From Pseudomonadota bacterium (lineage in GTDB: Bacteria; Pseudomonadota; Alphaproteobacteria; Sphingomonadales; Sphingomonadaceae): DNA of 6,927 bases. The DNA lies in the NCBI GenBank assembly GCA_023424095.1, contig JAFAEG010000003.1:1-6927 (forward strand), given 5' to 3'. Shown here in pieces: positions 4,399-6,927 of the stretch. The position numbers and the translations under genes are program-made. Every line of letters begins with the position of its first letter. Position 1 is the stretch's first letter. Below the pieces are notes generated by a model. The model did not search any database. It was not told where the DNA came from and worked only from the letters and a program-made list of their open reading frames with translations.

Positions 4399-6132
4399 GT
4401 GACCCTCTACACCCGTTTTGCCGCGCACTTGGACGCGGTGCTTGATGCCCTTGTGCTGGAGGGCTCGCTGCCGGCCGGGGTGGAGCGTTCGGGGGTGGCG
4501 GTGGAGCCGCCGCGGGATCCGAGCCATGGCGATCTCGCCACGAATGCGGCGATGGTGCTGGCGAAGAAAGCGGGGACCAATCCGCGCGCGCTTGCCGCGC
4601 TGATCGGGCCGAAGCTGGAGGCGATTGCCGAGGTCGAGGCCGTCGAGATCGCCGGGCCGGGGTTCATCAATCTTCGGCTCGCGAGCCACGTCTGGCGCGA
4701 GGAGCTGGCGGCGATCCTTGCCGCCGGGTCCGATTACGGGCGCTCGCGGGTCGGACATGGGGTGCGGGTGAATGTCGAATATGTCTCGGCCAATCCGACG
4801 GGTCCGATGCATATGGGCCATTGCCGCGGCGCGGTGGTCGGCGATGCGCTGGCGAGCCTGCTGGAATATGCCGGGCACGAGGTCACGCGCGAATATTATG
4901 TCAACGATGCGGGCGGCCAGGTGGACGTGCTCGCCCGCTCGGCGCACCTTCGGTACGTCGAGGCGCTGACCGGGGACGCGGTCGAGATTCCCGAGGGGCT
5001 TTATCCGGGCGAGTATCTGAAGCCGGTCGGCGCGGCCCTCGCGGCTGAGCATGGCGACCGGTTCGTCGATGCGCCGGAGAGCGAGTGGCTGGTGCCGTTC
5101 CGCAAGACGGCGGTGGCGGCGATGATGAAGATGATCCGCACCGACCTGGGGCTGCTCGGAATCCATCACGACGTCTTCTCGTCGGAGGCCGAGGTGCAGG
5201 CGGCGGGCAAGCCGGAGGCGGCGGTCGAGGCGCTGCGGGCCAAGGGGCTCATTTACGACGGCGAGCTTGAGCGGCCGAAGAGCCTGGACCCGCATGACGA
5301 GTGGGAGCCGGTGACGCTGACGCTCTTCAAGAGCACCGAATTTGGCGACGACCAGGACCGGCCGGTGAAGAAGTCCGACGGCAGCTGGACCTATTTCGGC
5401 GCGGACATGGCCTATCATTACCAGAAGGCGCAGAGTGCCGATCAGTTGATCGACATCTGGGGCGCGGACCATGCCGGGACGGTGAAGCGGATCAAGGCGG
5501 CGGTGGCGGCGCTCACGGACGGCGCGACGCCGTTCGACGTGAAACTGGTGCAGATGGTGCAGCTGCTGCGCGGCGGCGAGCCGGTGAAGATGTCCAAGCG
5601 GTCGGGGAATTTCGTCACGCTGGCCGACGTGGTCGAGGAAGTGGGCAAGGACGTGGTCCGCTTCACCATGCTGACCCGCAAGGCCGAGGCGCAGATGGAT
5701 TTCGACTTCGCCAAGGTGGTCGAGGCGTCAAAGGACAATCCGGTTTTCTATGTGCAATACGCCCACGCGCGGATCCGTTCGATGGAGCGCAAGGCGAAGG
5801 CGGAGGTGGCCGGGCTGCCCGAGGCGGCGGACCTCGACCTGCTCGACGCGGAGGAATTGGAGCTGATCCAGCTGGCGGCGCAATTCCCGCGGATCGTGGA
5901 GGCGGCGGCGGCGGCGCGGGAGCCGCACCGGGTCGCATTCTACCTCGGCGACGTCGCGGCGGCGTTCCATGCCCAGTATAACAAGGGCAATGATGACCCC
6001 GAGAAGCGTTTCCTTGTGGCACATCGTCCCGATCTGACACGCGCGCGGCTGGAACTGGCGGCGGCAATCGGGCAGATTGTCCGCAATGGCCTGGGCATCA
6101 TGGGGGTGGCCGCGGCTGAGGAGATGGCGTGA
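4399..6132 (+). CDS. argS: Arginyl-tRNA synthetase
   Basis: The 577-residue class I synthetase charges tRNA-Arg with arginine in the cytoplasm. The N-terminal additive domain comes first, with the PPRDPSHGDLATNAA segment at 38-51. The HIGH signature follows as NPTGPMHMGH (HMGH 138-141), then EYYVNDAGGQ (165-174). A KMSKS-type loop reads VKMSKRSGNF (396-405, K at 397, 400). The C-terminal helical DALR anticodon-binding domain contains YVQYAHARIRS (451-461) and ends with the usual GIMGV near the C-terminus. I chose GTG 4399 because MTLYTRFAAHLDA is the expected N-terminus. The frame could be extended to ATG 4303, but those 32 residues are Pro/Ser-rich, cross a nine-C run and begin inside a likely operator. 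No clear Shine-Dalgarno precedes the GTG. The stop overlaps the next start, giving an operon with the SPOR gene. High GC matches dgt, unlike the intervening R-M genes. Confidence 0.96.
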   Translation: MTLYTRFAAHLDAVLDALVLEGSLPAGVERSGVAVEPPRDPSHGDLATNAAMVLAKKAGTNPRALAALIGPKLEAIAEVEAVEIAGPGFINLRLASHVWREELAAILAAGSDYGRSRVGHGVRVNVEYVSANPTGPMHMGHCRGAVVGDALASLLEYAGHEVTREYYVNDAGGQVDVLARSAHLRYVEALTGDAVEIPEGLYPGEYLKPVGAALAAEHGDRFVDAPESEWLVPFRKTAVAAMMKMIRTDLGLLGIHHDVFSSEAEVQAAGKPEAAVEALRAKGLIYDGELERPKSLDPHDEWEPVTLTLFKSTEFGDDQDRPVKKSDGSWTYFGADMAYHYQKAQSADQLIDIWGADHAGTVKRIKAAVAALTDGATPFDVKLVQMVQLLRGGEPVKMSKRSGNFVTLADVVEEVGKDVVRFTMLTRKAEAQMDFDFAKVVEASKDNPVFYVQYAHARIRSMERKAKAEVAGLPEAADLDLLDAEELELIQLAAQFPRIVEAAAAAREPHRVAFYLGDVAAAFHAQYNKGNDDPEKRFLVAHRPDLTRARLELAAAIGQIVRNGLGIMGVAAAEEMA

Positions 6133-6872
6133 TGAGCAGCCGACCGCCCGAAGACGGGCAGGACGAGATCGAGGCCGAGATCGAGGCCGCGGAGGCGGAG
6201 GCCGAAGCGGATTATGCGGCCGACGAGGACCGGCTGCCCTGGCTCGAGCCGATCGACGATGATGAGGAGCAGGGGCCGTCGGCGGGCAAGCTGATCGGCG
6301 CGGTGCTGCTCGGCCTGCTGGTGATCGGCCTGATCGTCGGCGGCCTGTTCTGGTACGGCAATCGCGCCGCGCAGAGCGGCGATCCGGAAGTGATCGCGGC
6401 GCCCGACGCGCCCTACAAGCAGCGCCCCGACAAGGAAGGCGGCATGCAGGTCGACGACAAGGGCAGCACCCAGGTCGCGACCTCCGATGGCCGCGATCAG
6501 GTGTCGAGCGTCAACAAGGACGGGCGGCCGGATTCGTCGGTGGGGCAGAATACGATGGCGGCGCGGCCTGCGCCTCCGCCCATGGCGCCGGCGGCGCGGC
6601 CCGCCCAGGGCGGCGGCGGCGGCAGCCAGCAGGCGCGGCTCACCGGCCCGACCATCCAGCTCGGCGCCTTCCCGAGCGAGGCGGTGGCCAATTCGGAATG
6701 GACCAGGCTGTCGCAGCGTCATGCCTTCCTGCGCGGGCTGAACCATGCGGTGCAGGTGCACCAGCGCGGCGGCACGACCTTCTACCGCCTGCGCGCGGCG
6801 GGCCAGGCGGCGCCGGATGCGTGCCGGCGCCTGCGCGCGGCGGGCCAGCCGTGCATGGACGTGAAGGAATAG
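6132..6872 (+). CDS. SPOR-domain inner-membrane protein
   Basis: The 246-residue protein starts at ATG 6132, sharing one base with the argS stop; a GTG at 6129 would add one residue. It has a strongly acidic cytoplasmic N-terminus (about 1-50, rich in Glu/Ala/Asp), one hydrophobic membrane segment (about 54-76, LIGAVLLGLLVIGLIVGGLF), then a flexible periplasmic linker with Pro/Ala and poly-Gly tracts (about 80-170). A C-terminal SPOR domain begins at GPTIQLGAFPSEAVANSEW (172-190) and continues through TTFYRLRAAG to the end. This type II topology is like FtsN and similar septal proteins, where SPOR binds denuded peptidoglycan at the division site. Two Cys (231 and 241) lie in the SPOR domain. 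The family call is good, but the protein is too divergent to be named FtsN or DedD. A cell-wall hydrolase gene such as nagZ commonly follows in sphingomonads but is outside the window. Confidence 0.88.
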   Translation: MSSRPPEDGQDEIEAEIEAAEAEAEADYAADEDRLPWLEPIDDDEEQGPSAGKLIGAVLLGLLVIGLIVGGLFWYGNRAAQSGDPEVIAAPDAPYKQRPDKEGGMQVDDKGSTQVATSDGRDQVSSVNKDGRPDSSVGQNTMAARPAPPPMAPAARPAQGGGGGSQQARLTGPTIQLGAFPSEAVANSEWTRLSQRHAFLRGLNHAVQVHQRGGTTFYRLRAAGQAAPDACRRLRAAGQPCMDVKE

Positions 6873-6927
6873 GGTTCTCCGCGTAATTACATCGAAAGCT
6901 GGAATCTGTGTGGGTTGGGGGGGGGGG
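6873..6927. other. Noncoding tail ending in eleven G
   Basis: The last 55 bases after the SPOR gene contain no hairpin or gene start that I can support. They end in a run of at least eleven G (6917-6927) that touches the window edge, so its true length is unknown and it may mark an assembly or contig end. Confidence 0.4.

Noticed and set aside
4246..5472. Minus-strand frame of 408 codons opposite argS
   Set aside because: It lies almost wholly antisense to argS, which has full synthetase motifs. Its product is Arg/His/Leu-rich with no recognisable domain.
5940..6761. Minus-strand frame opposite the second SPOR gene
   Set aside because: It is a compositional mirror of the SPOR gene, with Arg/Gly/His runs and no recognisable motif. 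The plus-strand gene has a membrane helix and a SPOR domain.

Overview
The window looks like a chromosomal stretch from a GC-rich alphaproteobacterium, most likely a sphingomonad (Sphingomonas or a relative). The reasons are the heavy G/C third-position bias, the Ala-rich proteins, and housekeeping genes whose order (SPOR protein, dgt, argS, SPOR protein) is one I associate with Sphingomonadales. That assignment rests on recalled protein style and gene order, not on a database search.

Layout. Position 1-366 holds the C-terminal end of a cell-envelope SPOR-domain protein. It overlaps by four bases the start of a dGTPase-like dNTP triphosphohydrolase gene (dgt, 363-1523). A noncoding stretch of about 550 bp (1524-2071) follows, with an imperfect inverted repeat built from 8-bp units and a 17-bp tandem duplication. 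From 2072 to 4204, on the minus strand, lies a two-gene type II restriction-modification (R-M) operon. A DNA cytosine-C5 methyltransferase (2996-4204) is transcribed first. A PD-(D/E)xK endonuclease resembling the XamI family (2072-2983) comes second. The divergent spacer 4205-4398 separates this operon from argS (arginyl-tRNA synthetase, GTG start at 4399, ends 6132). argS overlaps by one base a second SPOR-domain membrane protein (6132-6872). The last 55 bases hold no gene I can support and end in a run of eleven G.

How it fits together. The plus-strand genes are ordinary housekeeping functions: nucleotide pool control, tRNA charging and envelope/septal peptidoglycan proteins. The R-M operon runs the opposite way, is visibly lower in GC (mid-50s percent in hand-counted sample lines against the high 60s or more in its neighbours), and appears to be an acquired defence islet set between dgt and argS.

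The most interesting signal is in the spacer upstream of the methyltransferase. It holds two perfect copies of GTTC-N7-GTTC, the alphaproteobacterial LexA (SOS) box, in opposite orientation (4263-4277 and 4294-4308). Their centres are 31 bp apart, close to three helical turns. This suggests the R-M operon, or less likely argS, is under DNA-damage control. Other points worth checking are the methyltransferase-endonuclease junction (same reading frame, one amber codon between them, TTG start), an apparently stranded strong ATG start for the endonuclease in another frame, and the pairing of a XamI-like nuclease with a C5-cytosine methylase.
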